Positions 12,110-23,738 of a DNA stretch of 64,000 nt are shown here, in pieces; within the stretch, counting starts at the first letter, position 1, and each line of letters opens with the position of its first letter. Under the pieces are notes generated by a model. It worked only from the letters and a program-made list of their open reading frames with translations, did no database searches and was not told the origin of the DNA. The DNA is from Pyrrhoderma lamaoense (lineage: Eukaryota > Basidiomycota > Agaricomycetes > Hymenochaetales > Hymenochaetaceae), in contig NBAZ01000004.1 of NCBI GenBank assembly GCA_002794735.1, forward strand, positions 372,001 to 436,000, in the 5' to 3' direction. The position numbers and the translations under genes are program-made.

Positions 12110-12119
12110 CTCTTATATA
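12110..12119 (-). promoter_or_regulatory. TATA box of the U2 snRNA gene
   Basis: TATATAAGAG on the minus strand lies about 25-34 nt upstream of the inferred U2 5' end, the expected spacing for a Pol II snRNA promoter in fungi. Confidence 0.65.
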
Positions 12120-12340
12120 CCAAGCATCTGGGGTGCGCACGGGCCACATCCATAATAGGCAATCATAACCTCCCAATGTTACACGTTATGTCACGATCTC
12201 GTTCTTATTTATCAAATCACTATAGAAGTACTATGTTTACTGAATCAGTCACATAATTGTATTGTCACTGAGGGCTGGCTATATATTACAGGATATGCAT
12301 GTCAATAATAAATTAATGAGTCACTAAGAGTTCGGAGATG

Positions 12341-14195
12341 TCAGTCTATCAGGATATCTGTAGTTATATAGTCAGAATTATCGTGTGAGCTGAATTTAGC
12401 AAAACAGTACCTAGCTCGTATCCTAGCCTTCAATTCTTCATCTACGATATGATCCGATATAAGTTGATTCCCTAATGTGAGCCAGCCAGGTCGAGCATTG
12501 TGAGCTCGTCCAAAAATTTCAATCTTACGTCCTCCGGGACACAGCCGTTCAATGAGCCCATATACTTCATCAGGCTTGCGAGATGTTTCACGAACTTCAG
12601 ATACTATAACATCTGTATCCAACCCCGATTGCACCAAGAAGGCATTTTGAGGTTGCCACTCTCATCCCAGTGAGTCTTGACGCCAACTAACATATGCTCC
12701 TTTGTGTGGTTTAACCAATGACCAGTACGACCAGTTCGGATAACCCGTTGAAGCTAAGAGCATACTCAGCATTTGCATTTTTTTCTTATTAATGGTTTGT
12801 ATACTCACTTGGTTTGTCTTTACCCAAATGACTTCGTCAACCCTCGTGTATCCCAAAACGCAAGCACTCCCTCCCAACTTCCAGAGCACGTCCTGTCACC
12901 CACAGAAATAGAAGACCTTCATCTTGTAAAGAGGGTATAGGATTTTTGTCAATTCGTCATCAGTCATTGTGCCATAAGGCAACTATTTTTTTTACAATTT
13001 CTCAGAAACAACTGGTGATTGCAACAGAATTCATGATCACTCACGGTCATATGTATATCCCATGGAGGGTCAGCCATGATTACATGGAATTTTCCCAATA
13101 CAGAGTAGTCGAACGTTCGAATGTCGCAATTGATCCACTGTGGTGGAAGCTTAATAACATTTTTTCAGTGACTGGGTCAACGATCATAATAAAAGCGCTA
13201 CAAGTGTGGTACTCTTCCCACTCGGTCCAAGACCAATACCCAATTTATGTATCTTCTTTTTCACTGGTTTCTGCTTCGGAGGTTCTCCATCCGCACTGTC
13301 CCAGTCAACTTCAAAGTGCAAGTACCGGCATGGTGCTCTTTCTTTCCCCCTACCCCCTGCACCTAATCCACTTGGAAGAGGTGGTGCGCCAGGAGCCCGT
13401 GGAACATTGGAAGAAGAGAATGATGGGGAAAGTGCATAGGTAGGTTCCGAGTAGCAGGTATTAAGATAAGAACAATGACCAAGGGAGACGTCTGTATGAG
13501 GCCTAATGAGTGGCCTAAAGTGTACACGCGAACAAGGAGCTGATGCTGCTGATGACGTATTGGTTGAAGAGCCTTGCGATATCGAACGTGCCTTTTGACA
13601 CTCGTGTCTCGTTATGTGAGGGCATATTGGCTCGAAAGCATTCGAGGACTGGTGCTTTATTGACAATTGAGAATAAGAATAAAGAGGATACGTTGATGAT
13701 GATAGTATATACCTGTTCACATAGGAGCTTCTGTCTGGAAGTACCTCGTTGCAAGAGAGCATAGATTTCCTGAAGTTCCTTGCTTAGATTACTTAGGGAA
13801 GGAGCTGTCGAAGATTTACATTCGCGAGAGTCACTGCAGTTCGCTTCTTTCTCTTCCGCAGAATCAGCATCCTCGTCGACGGGTCTTTTACGTTTGCGAG
13901 TATAATGCACAGGGCTGCGACTTCCATTGAGGTTTGTATTCATAACTGTTAAGCCACTGCTATCGCGAAGTACCGAAATTGAGCCGACATCCCATGACTC
14001 TGATAGTTCCTCAAGTATTGCCTCTAATTTCCTGAGATCTGTAAGTCGGAAAGCTGGACCGGTGTTTGAAGCTCCAGGCAACGAGATAAGCTTCGTTAAA
14101 AGACTGAAAGCTGTTAATGGAGGTTGAATAGCACCAGACTTGATTAATTCCTGTAGGCCTCTCGAGGCAAGCTGCTTGAGAGATTCAGTAGCCAT
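12341..14195 (-). CDS. IME4: mRNA N6-adenosine methyltransferase, METTL3/IME4 family
   Basis: Catalytic subunit of the m6A writer, using SAM to methylate adenosine in mRNA. In yeast, Ime4 promotes meiotic entry. The N-terminal part ([18 protein letters not shown]) is helical. A Cys/His segment matching the METTL3 zinc-finger region follows ([30 protein letters not shown]). The MT-A70 domain has [18 protein letters not shown], the catalytic ADPPWDIHM, then [48 protein letters not shown] and [19 protein letters not shown]. It ends after [22 protein letters not shown] is intact, so activity is expected. Introns lie between ADPPWDIHM and LPYGTM, and within the zinc-finger region. It is divergent with the FHL1-like gene, about 200 bp apart. 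Confidence 0.94.
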
Positions 14196-14358
14196 CGATT
14201 TATTGTGAAGGACACAAAACAGATATTAGACCCGATCTATTGACAGAGGCAACTAATAGTTTCCCCGTGTGGGGATGGAGGGTCGCGAACGGTCACAGTG
14301 ACGGCGATGACTAGTCGCGCGGATATTACAGGGGGAAGGTTGCTATTACTAGAAGTAG

Positions 14359-14364
14359 CACGTG
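14359..14364. promoter_or_regulatory. CACGTG E-box in the IME4/FHL1 divergent promoter
   Basis: A palindromic CACGTG sits between the two divergent starts, as in the 9988 and 48724 promoters. Binding by a Cbf1-like bHLH protein is inferred only from the motif. Confidence 0.35.
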
Positions 14365-14391
14365 CGAATTCTTCCTAAACTGGCCGTTTGA

Positions 14392-17006
14392 GTGTCTTCA
14401 TTCCTTAACCAACGACGACCCACAATTGCCCCTCTCAGCACACAGCGTACAACGCTCACCGCTACAACTGATAATGGATTGCTGCCATGCATCTCCGAAG
14501 AGGGATCTCATGGAACTCGCCAAGGCAGTCTCCCCACACCCGACCAGCAAACCTCTGCTACAGATAGCACTCATGAAACGATTTGCGCCTATTTTAAACT
14601 TATCTTTCCAAACTATACATATTACATCCAAACACCCTCCGTTACGATAGGTCGCCGATCAGTGCGGCCAGATACACCATCGACATCAGATATTCCTCAG
14701 GTCGATGTCGATCTAGGTCCTTTGAAGAGTGTATCTCGTTTCCATGCAAAGATAGAGTATGAGGACAGCGAGGAACGTTTCGTTCTTGTCGTACTTGGAA
14801 GGAATGGTGCATGGGTTGATAGAATATGGTCTGGAAGCGGAAGCAGAGTGCCACTGAGCTCCAGGTAGGCATCATCAATTTTCTTGCGTGGCATTTCTTC
14901 CCAGAAGGGCAGCCGGTATTGTGCGTGTTTTTATAGTAAAAACAACCGCACAAGCTAGAAACTATCACAAAAAATCTCTGCAACCGTTCTATTTATGTCG
15001 TTTTCCGGTTTCTGCATGCAATGCACCGGATGTGTTCACCTCTAAAACAATATCATCATCACGTGACTTTACATATGATTAGAAACTGACTCAATACTTC
15101 TACAGGTCCCAAATACAAATAGCAACCAGAGTTTTTGATTTTGTTCTACCTCCTCCTCCTGCTCCTGAGGATTCTCCGTCTCCAAGCTCTCCTTCTACTA
15201 CCAGACACCACTCTCCATCCATCGATATTACATCCGTTTCTCCTGACTCATCGGTCCATTCCCCTATTGCCAAAGATAATGATCTACCCCGATTGAGGTT
15301 ACAGAGAAGCCCTTACCAGTATCTTTAGGAAAGGGCAAACCACCCCCAAATCAAGTAGCAAGAAACGAAAGAAGCCTGGAGATGCTCGACCTCCTCCCCC
15401 AGCTGTTATGCCTCCGCGTCCACAATTCACATATGCACAATTATGCTACAAAGCTATATGTTCCATGGAAGGAAAGGCAACTCTTCAAGATATATGTAGC
15501 TGGGTCTCAGACAACTTTGATTGGTACCGTTACAACGAAGGATCCGGATGGGAGGTCTGTTGAGATTATAAAATTTTCAGCGACGTTACTAATCTCCTTT
15601 TATACATTGTATCTTTTAGAGCTCCATCCGGCACAATCTTTCGTCCAATCGTGCGTTCAAGAAGATGGAACGCTGTGCTGGAGAAAGGGGAAAGGGTTTT
15701 TTTTGGAGTGTCGATGAACAATTTGAACATCTGGTGAAAGATCAAGAAGGAAAGGTTCAGGGAGAAGGTGCGAGGAACAAGGCAAAGAATCCAAAATTAC
15801 TGGAGCCACCTTTAAAGCGAAGTGTCAAAGGCAACTCTTCATCACCTCTTCCCCTCCTTTAACTTCACTTTACCTCTCTCAATCAATCAAAATATAACCG
15901 CTGTTGCAGACAATATTGTATACCCTACTACCACACTTGGTCAGTCAAATGTTCAGCAACAAGGGCCACCTACTGCCTCTACCTCGGCCTTAACTTCTAT
16001 GCCCGTGAAATTCGAACATGTCAGTGTCAATTTCCAGGGCAGACCCAGCATCCTCCAGTTCAAACAACATTGAAGACTGAACCAGTTGAACAGATGGCTC
16101 ACCAAACTCAGCCTACTTCATCAACTACCCCATCCGTACCTCCTTCGACATCAGCCGTTTCTTCACTTCCTCCCATTTCATCTGATATCGTTATTCCAAT
16201 TGTTATCGGTTCGGTGCCCCCAGCTGATCAATCCAGCGCTTTGACTTCTAATAATGCCACTTCTGTGCTTGACTTATCTTCCCCTCCTATTGCTTTGCAC
16301 AAAGATACTATTGTTCTGAATCCGATAATTTTCTCTTCGCTTACGATTGCTCAGTTGAAGGAGCTGGAACTTCTTGGGGCAAAGAAAGCAATTGAGATTT
16401 TGCAGACTTACATTGTACGGTTCTTGAAGGAGAAAAGAAAGCAGAGGCTAAGGGGAAAAAGAAGAAATCTAAAAAGAAGGAAGGCCAAGGTGGAAGTAAA
16501 ATTGCAATTGACTCTACGACAGCAATAAGTGAAGAGTCTACACTACTTCCAACTCTCCGCGGTAGTGAAGATGAAAATACAGTTACTGGAAATCAACAAG
16601 CAGGGAAACCGGATGAAACGGTTAATTCTGAATTGAATGCGGAAGCTGGTAGCAGTGGGAATGACCTTATTGTGTCGATGTCTGCCTCTACTCAAGCCGC
16701 ATATACGGTAGCGCCTTCTAGTCCTGTTATGTCTCCGACTGCGGGGATTGTGGATGCAGTAACACCACTACGGATCAATTCCCCTACGCAGTCTCGTTTC
16801 CCTCAACCTATGGCTCCCCTAGAAGGGGAAGTCCAACAGTCTGTAATGGAGGAGATTGATATCATGGGAGATTCAGATGATATGGAGCATGTGTCCAAAA
16901 GACGAAAGCTAGACGTTGGACCGGAACAAATACAAGTCTAGAGGGCCTAGATGGTGTGAAGCCCTCTTCCAACCTTTCCGGGATGTCCGAAGGTGCATTG
17001 GGTTAG
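14392..17006 (+). CDS. FHL1: FHL1-like transcription factor, FHA plus forkhead domains
   Basis: The FHA domain reads YYIQTPSVTIGRRS then VDVDLGPLKSVSRFHAKIEY and VLGRNGAWVD, the spacing seen in Fhl1, including the VDVDLGP block. After Pro/Ser linkers comes a forkhead domain, FTYAQLCYKAICSMEGKATL then WVSDNFDWYRYNEGSGWE, intron at about 15553-15620, SSIRHNLSSNRAFKK and GKGFFWSV. Yeast Fhl1 drives ribosomal-protein gene transcription with Ifh1. The long Ser/Thr/Pro C-terminal half has no known domain. The true start is unclear: the frame has a TGA right before 14392 and no ATG upstream in frame, so a frame slip or an upstream exon is likely. The C-terminus is at 17006 if a slip near 16935 is accepted (EGLDGVKPSSNLSG), otherwise 16941. 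Confidence 0.85.
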
Positions 17007-20000
17007 ATATTCTTTCAATACATTGGATAAGTACCGAAGAGGCGGGTCATCTGATCGTCGCTTTCAGTTGTGTTGGTCTCTTCACATCACGGAATTCTCA
17101 AGGGGTTCATGTGTCTCCCTCACCTTTCATCCTCTCAACGTTTGGCTAAAGAAGAGAATTCGGATCTTGAACTATTCCTCTCTGCTCTGTCTGTATGGAT
17201 CCGCTCTGCTCGTCTACCCACTTTTTCGCCGCAGTATGTGGTTTGGTGCTCCACTTCAATTTATTATTTTACTTTCTTCTTCTTTTCACTCTATTCTTAC
17301 GGCCTCCTCACATGATACTCGGAAATTAGTGCTTATTGGACTCAGTACAGTCAATTATATGTGCATAGAACTTGTTTGATGATGATTCTCCTTCTCATTC
17401 TGCAACCCTGTTCATTTCATTCGCCTTACTTTGCTGTATTATCACTTCGTCTTCTCTCTCATTTCTTCTGCATTGCAAAGAGAGACAACATGGAGGCGAT
17501 TTAATATTCCATGGGAGCATCAGATTAAACCACTTCATTTCTTTTACATTCTGACCAGACTTATACTTGTGTTAAGACAATCATCATCATCATCACCTCA
17601 CATCATTCAACTCGTCCTCTTTTCTATCTCCTTCTCTGTCTGTTACCTGTTCCTCCTTTCATCATCATGTACATGTACAAATAATTAGGTAGCTCATCTA
17701 TTTTTCCATCCCATCCATACTATTCATTTGAAGCACACGCTCACGATTTTTTTCTCTTTATCCCCCCTCCCTTTCCCCTCTTTCCCCGCTTTTCTATACC
17801 TTTCTTCCTTTTCTTTTCTTTTTTTACCTCAACTTACTCGCTCTATCTACTTCTCACAATCTCTTTGTCTCTGTCAAACATCATATTATTTACTTTTATC
17901 ACTCACGAAAGGAAGTTGAGGGGGTATGGGGAGGGAGGGAGTAGTGGTTTTATTATTCTTTTAGAGACGTAGTGTAGTGTACGATTAATTGGTTGATTAG
18001 TTGATCAAGGAATTTTGTTTGATTGGAAGAAAAATTAGTGAGAAGTGAAGGAACGAGTGATTAAGATTGGGTTCGTAAGATTTGGGAAAGAAGGGAAAAG
18101 GTCTATGAGGTTGTTTTGTAAGTGGTGATTAGAAATCAATACAGCAGAGTTCAATACGATAGCGAGTTACTAGCACAAAGAAAACGACATGAACCATGTA
18201 TACCAGAATCTGTCTTCAACAACCTTTCCCCCCTTATTCTTGTTCACCTTGAAGGGATACTAATTCTTCTTCTCCTCGGGATACCCTATAGATTGTAATG
18301 TATACTGGTTTTGGTGGTTTTGGTGGTATGACGTCGGACGTGGTCTATGCCCATTTGACATTTAACATTGAACATTAAACACCGGATCCCCGAATTGACT
18401 GAAGCCCGAACCAAGCCCTAAGCACTGTGACTGTAGATTACAAACATGAACGTAGTAATCGCTCGGAACTTAGTTACATATTCACATACTTGTTTGATCC
18501 CTATCCCTTCTCTTCTTTATCCACAAGGACCCATGATACATAACCCGTATGAAAAAAATGACTAAAAAATCTTAACAAAGCAACGTGGCTAACATATAAC
18601 ATATTACTTGCTTACTTGCTTACCTTGCAAGCAAGACATATGTCAACACGTACGTTACTACGTATCGGTCTTGTTTATATCCCGATTTCCTTGTGATTCC
18701 GAAAGGGAAAATTACATTGAAAATGAGAAAATGACTCGTCATACGAGAAGAGTAAGGAAGGACTAAAAGTAGAAAGTAGGAAAGTATGGTACTCGAGTTA
18801 GAGAAGTCCCCTCCCCCCCTTAAACTGCGCAAATAATCAATAAATTTCCCGGACCTTTCGTCTTGATAGATGACCCGTCCGTACAACTCTTCTATAATCA
18901 TTATAAATCATTCATACTTTTTCTTAGTTCTTTTTTAGGACTGACAAAGTAAAACGTGAAAGGAGTCAGCCTAGCCACAAGTATAATACACACACACGCA
19001 ACAGGGTTTTTGTTTGCGTTTGTTTGTAGATTGAGGTAAAAAGAAAGTTTTTCTTTACTTTTATTTCTTTTTATTATTATTAGGTTTATTTTTCCCTGAG
19101 ATGGAACTTTGTTCAAATACTGATATATGCATATGCGGTAGTTAGGGGTTGGAGGCCACTAATTCTCTTAGGCCTAGATTGATGGGGAAGGCCTATAGGC
19201 TAAATTCCAGGGAGATCGACGGTGGCAAAGGAATTAGCGCATTGTTCAAGGTTAATTTTTTGTATAGATGGCTCATAAACCCTGAGTTGCATTGATATAA
19301 TGCTGTAAAAACTTTACAGTTCTAAGAAAGTTACGACAATGATTATGATGTGATGAAACGTTTATACCATTTTTGGTATTAGACAGTGGCAGCCTCACCT
19401 GTAACCAGCAAGTCTAAGGCAACGAGATCGACGATAACATAGAGGTTGGTTGGCATTGTAAGACAAAAATGCTCCTATTATAATTATAATCATATCTATC
19501 TAAGTGCGCGGAGATCCAGAGTACTGGGAAGAAACGTGCATGGAAGGGGAGACTGAACGTTGCTAATCAAGTTTCAGGATATAGGCGTTTAGGACCTGAA
19601 AGGTAGCGAGCAACGACCGCTCGTCAACGACAACGCACCTGTGAGTGAGCAGATTTAACGCTATTGATAGACGAAGATTTGTTAGAGTGAAGAGAGCTAA
19701 GATTAGAGAGTATAAATATACACGGTATGTGCGAAGGCGCATATATTCATTATTTATGAACAAACGTTGGTGATCCGCGAGATGTTGCGTGTCGACCATG
19801 ATGGTGCGTTGTTACTTGATGGAGAGAGGAAGGTTAAAGATGAAATTGGACTAGCTCGCGGTGGCTGAAGGAGCGCAGAAAGGGAGATGAAAAGTCATGG
19901 GACTCAGGGGAGGAGAAGGAAGGTGTATGCGGTCACGATACTTTGGATTGACATCATAGGAGATCTGTAGTACTAGTAGTAGCGAACCATCAAAGAAAAT

Positions 20001-20441
20001 GAGGAGTAGACGGACTGAAAAGGCAAAGGAGCAGAGAGGAAGGGTGCTCGACAGGGGGGATGAAGAAAGAGCACCGGGAGCATGAGGGAGAGCAAGGGGT
20101 GGGCGAGATGACGTTTCTTGCCACCTCATTTTTGCTACCTTCGTCCTCGGACGGTGGTAATCCTAATAATAATAATGATAAACGACGGCGAGTGCTGATG
20201 GACGGACAAGCCACGTTCGTGTGGATGATGAGAGAGAGGTCGCACTGGTCGAGTGACAATAAGTGTAAATAAAATAAAAGAAGTGAGTGGACTGAAGTGT
20301 AATACTAATAATACTAGTAGTAGTAGTAGTAGTAGTACATATTACTAGTGGGCCAAGTACCCGCAACTTTCACTCGCCCTGGCCTCTCTCCCTTCTTCCG
20401 TCTCGTCTTCTCTCCTCCCCCCATCTCCGTCAAAAATATCG
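17007..20441. other. 3.4 kb gene-free region between FHL1 and KCS1
   Basis: About 17140-17900 is strongly pyrimidine-rich on the plus strand and is probably 3'UTR of the FHL1-like gene. From 18000 to 20300 I find no conserved protein, tRNA or snRNA. Open frames on both strands (for example 18901-18620 and 19799-19563, minus) lack recognisable features. A trinucleotide repeat lies at 20314-20338, and a C/T-rich stretch at 20380-20440 precedes KCS1. It may hold KCS1 promoter elements or unannotated non-coding transcripts. Confidence 0.5.
20314..20338. repeat. (TAG)n trinucleotide microsatellite
   Basis: About eight tandem TAG units lie roughly 100 bp upstream of the KCS1 start codon. Length may vary between strains. 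Confidence 0.8.
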
Positions 20442-23400
20442 ATGGAATGCGTCGCTTGCGCTGTCCCCCGCGCAAGTGCTCGTTCTCGCTCCGTACGTTC
20501 TTCTTCCCTTTCTCCTTCCTCTCCGCTCTCTACCCCCAACTGACAACTGCCTTCGACTTTCTCTCTCTTTCTAGCGTCAACTACTCACCCCGCCAAACTC
20601 ATACTCAGATCCTCATTCTCTTCCCTACAACTCAGATTCCGATGACCACTTACCTCATATTCCTTTACGTCCTTTCCGAAACCAAGTCGGTGGCCACAGC
20701 GCCATCTACAAATTTACAAAGCGAGCAGTATGCAAGGTATGTCTCTCTCCTCTTTTTCCTTCTTTTTCTCTTCTCCTATCATCATACTTCGTTCTCTACA
20801 TAATTCACCACTCTCACTCCGATTCTACCGGAAAAAAAAATTATTTACTCTACCTGTATTGAAAATGGACAGTCCGAGCTGCTCTGAATTATCGTATCTG
20901 AGACCTCCCTTGATGTAATCCCTTCGTCTTTTCGTACCGATCTCTCTATTTAATCTCCTCTCTATATTTTTAAACTCTAATTCCAATTCCATTTGTATTG
21001 ATCAATCACTTGTTTGACATAGCCGCTTGTATCCCGAGAGAACCTTTTCTACGAAGCCGTAGAGCGCGAGGCTCCCGAGCTGCTCGAATTTATTCCTAGA
21101 TATCTAGGCGTCATGCTCGTCAATTATCGACGAGTCCGTCGAGGTTCTGCAAGCAACTTTAAACCTTGTTCCCCATCTTCAAAAATGTCAAATGGGATGG
21201 CCAACGGTCATGGTTTGAGCCGGAGCGCTCCAGATGCACGCCCAGGACAAGGGAACCTTCAGTTTCCTAAATCTTCGCCCATGCACCAGGCTGCCTTATC
21301 TCAAGGCCTCAAGTTAATCCAGCCTCTTCAGATGAGACACGAGGACAAACAGTTTCCACGCCTGGATGAAAGGTCGCATGAGGAGGAGGAAGAGACGGAT
21401 ACAGAGATGCCAGAAGTCGTCTTGGATAAGAACAGGCACATCGTTCCGGAGTGGCTTCTCCGGAATAATGGCGGCCGAGGTGGTCTTCGTCATTCGCTTT
21501 CTACTAGTGGTTCTAATGACTACTTCCGTAGACCACTTTATCATGATCAATATACTCTCGGCTCTATTTCAAGTCCTGATTTGGCTTTGCCACTGCATCA
21601 TTATAATGGCAATGAACACGAAACCGGAAGGACTCCGCTGATGTCAATTGCGAGTACTTTAGAGAATGGCGGAGGTATGCAGCAGGTGTTAGATGCACCT
21701 ACTCCGGCTAACTCTCCAAACGAGCGCCGTGGAGCAGGGCCATTGGCCATCCGTGCTGCTATCAGTGAAGACTCAAATGGATCATCTTCTTCCTCAAATT
21801 CATTACGCATATCACCAAGACAGTCTACTGCGGGTAATCAATTACCAGGAACAGCAGTAGCTAATAGTGTCTTTGGTGGAACAGGTGCGACCATTGTGAA
21901 CCAGAAACTGAAAGATCATATTTTCAGCACCATCCTCTCTCGTTTCCGACGTCGAACACGAAGTCACCTTGACCATCGAGCAGTACGTACAGAGGATGAA
22001 GGTGAACTTGCAGATAGTGAATGCGAAAGCGCTCCTCCACGTAGTCGAAGGCGGCGAACACGACATAGGCATCATCCAAGTGCAATTGATCGTATCAAAC
22101 TAGAGGAATCCTCTCCAAGGTTACGTAGAGTACAGAGTGATGATCACTTATCCCCTATTACACGTCGAGAGAGTGATTCTGAGGATGATATGATACATGA
22201 TGATGGTTTTCGGGACTTTGGAGAGCCAAATAGTGCATTCGATGCATCGGATGAGGACCAGGGAGATTGGTTACCTGATCACTTAGGCATGGGTAATGTT
22301 CATGCACCAGAGTCCACTCCTCCTAGTGTCCCACACCCAAGCCGGGCTCTTTCCCCTCTATCGGTTCCTCGACCACTGGGCTACACCAACGGTCATAGTA
22401 ATGGTATCACGTCGTCAGATACACTCTCATCATCGCCTGCTTTACATTCTCCAACAAAAGAGAAATTTTCAAGAGAAGAGCATTTCATACTGATGGAGGA
22501 TTTGACTGGCAGGCTTAAGAAGCCTTGTGTGTTGGATTTGAAGATGGGAACGAGGCAGTACGGTGTTGATGCTACGCCAGCGAAAAAGAAGAGCCAAAGA
22601 CAAAAGTGCGATCGCACGACTAGTAGACGGCTCGGGGCGAGAATGTGTGGCATGCAGGTGATCTTTCCATTTTTCTCTACTTTCTTCTTTATATCTTGTT
22701 AATATATGTTCCTTTTTCTCTTCCAATTCATGATTCACCTATGTCATATCAAGGTCTGGGACCGTGTGTCCGGGCGGTACCGTACACAGGATAAATACAG
22801 AGGTCGGGAACTCAAGTGCGAAGAGTTCCGCTCCGTCCTTTCTTCGTTCTTGTATAACGGGGAACAACTAATGGTTTACCACATCCCGAGCTTATTACAA
22901 AAGCTTTACGCCCTAGCGCGGATCATCAACAGACTAGTTGGTTATCGTTTCTATGGCTGTAGTCTTCTGTTTATCTACGATGGTGATGCAGAGACCCAAG
23001 ACACTTGTCTGACCTATGTCGAAGATCGTCCTTCGTCTCGCAAGACTCGTGGCGAGTCTCTTGAGCGGAGAGGGAGGGATGCACATGGCGTGGCTCGTGA
23101 AATGCGAAGGACGCAAAGTGTTGACATCCGCATGACATCTCCCGAAACGATCGAAGAATATCCAGAGTCTGGTATGAGTACCGGTTCTCCCCTGTAGGAG
23201 GAGAGTTCAGGATGACTAATGGGCAAAGACAGAGGAATGGTGATGGAGGGAATGATACTCGGAAGAGAAATGGGAGTGCAGATGCTTCGGCAGGTGCTGG
23301 AGCGGGTAGTAGTAGTCCCGCAAGGATGCGTCGACGTGGTGAAGTCAATATCAGAATTGTAGACTTTGCGCATACGACGACGGGCGTGATTACATCCCAC

Positions 23401-23738
23401 TATCGCATTCGAGACCCGCGAGGATCGTCGCTGGTGAAATCTCAAATGGGAAAGGTTACCAAGCGGACGTGGACGCGGAGTCTGGGTTGATTTATGCACG
23501 ATTCCCGCCTCATTATCCAGAACGACCTGATCGTGGATTTTTGTTTGGGTTGAAGACGCTGACTGAGACTTTGGAGGATTTGTGGGATGAGGAGAGGATT
23601 CGGCGGATGAAGGCGTCAAGAGATGATCCAGAGGCAGCGAGGTTGGAATTGCCTCCTGTAAATACGGATGGAAGAGAGATCTTTGATCAAATATTTGGGA
23701 TGTTTGGAGATGAAGATTTGGGTGAAATCTCAACTTGA
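20442..23738 (+). CDS. KCS1: Inositol hexakisphosphate kinase
   Basis: IP6K/Kcs1 makes 5-diphosphoinositol phosphates (IP7) that control phosphate signalling through SPX domains. The start ATG 20442 is supported by splicing: exon 20442-20492, intron to 20574, exon 20575-20736 ([27 protein letters not shown]), a 286-nt intron, then from 21023 [20 protein letters not shown] and [17 protein letters not shown] long Ser-rich insert follows, then the inositol kinase signature [14 protein letters not shown] (PxxxDxKxG). After an intron near 22655-22754 come [20 protein letters not shown] and [23 protein letters not shown] holds the C-terminal metal-binding DFAH, and the protein ends in [19 protein letters not shown]. 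Frame slips occur near 23195 and 23450. Confidence 0.94.

Noticed and set aside
12026..12256. 76-codon plus-strand open frame
   Set aside because: It lies antisense over the U2 snRNA core and its TATA box.
20348..20803. 151-codon open frame before KCS1
   Set aside because: Spliced exons in another frame (20442-20492 and 20575-20736) join precisely into conserved KCS1 sequence, so this frame is a shadow.
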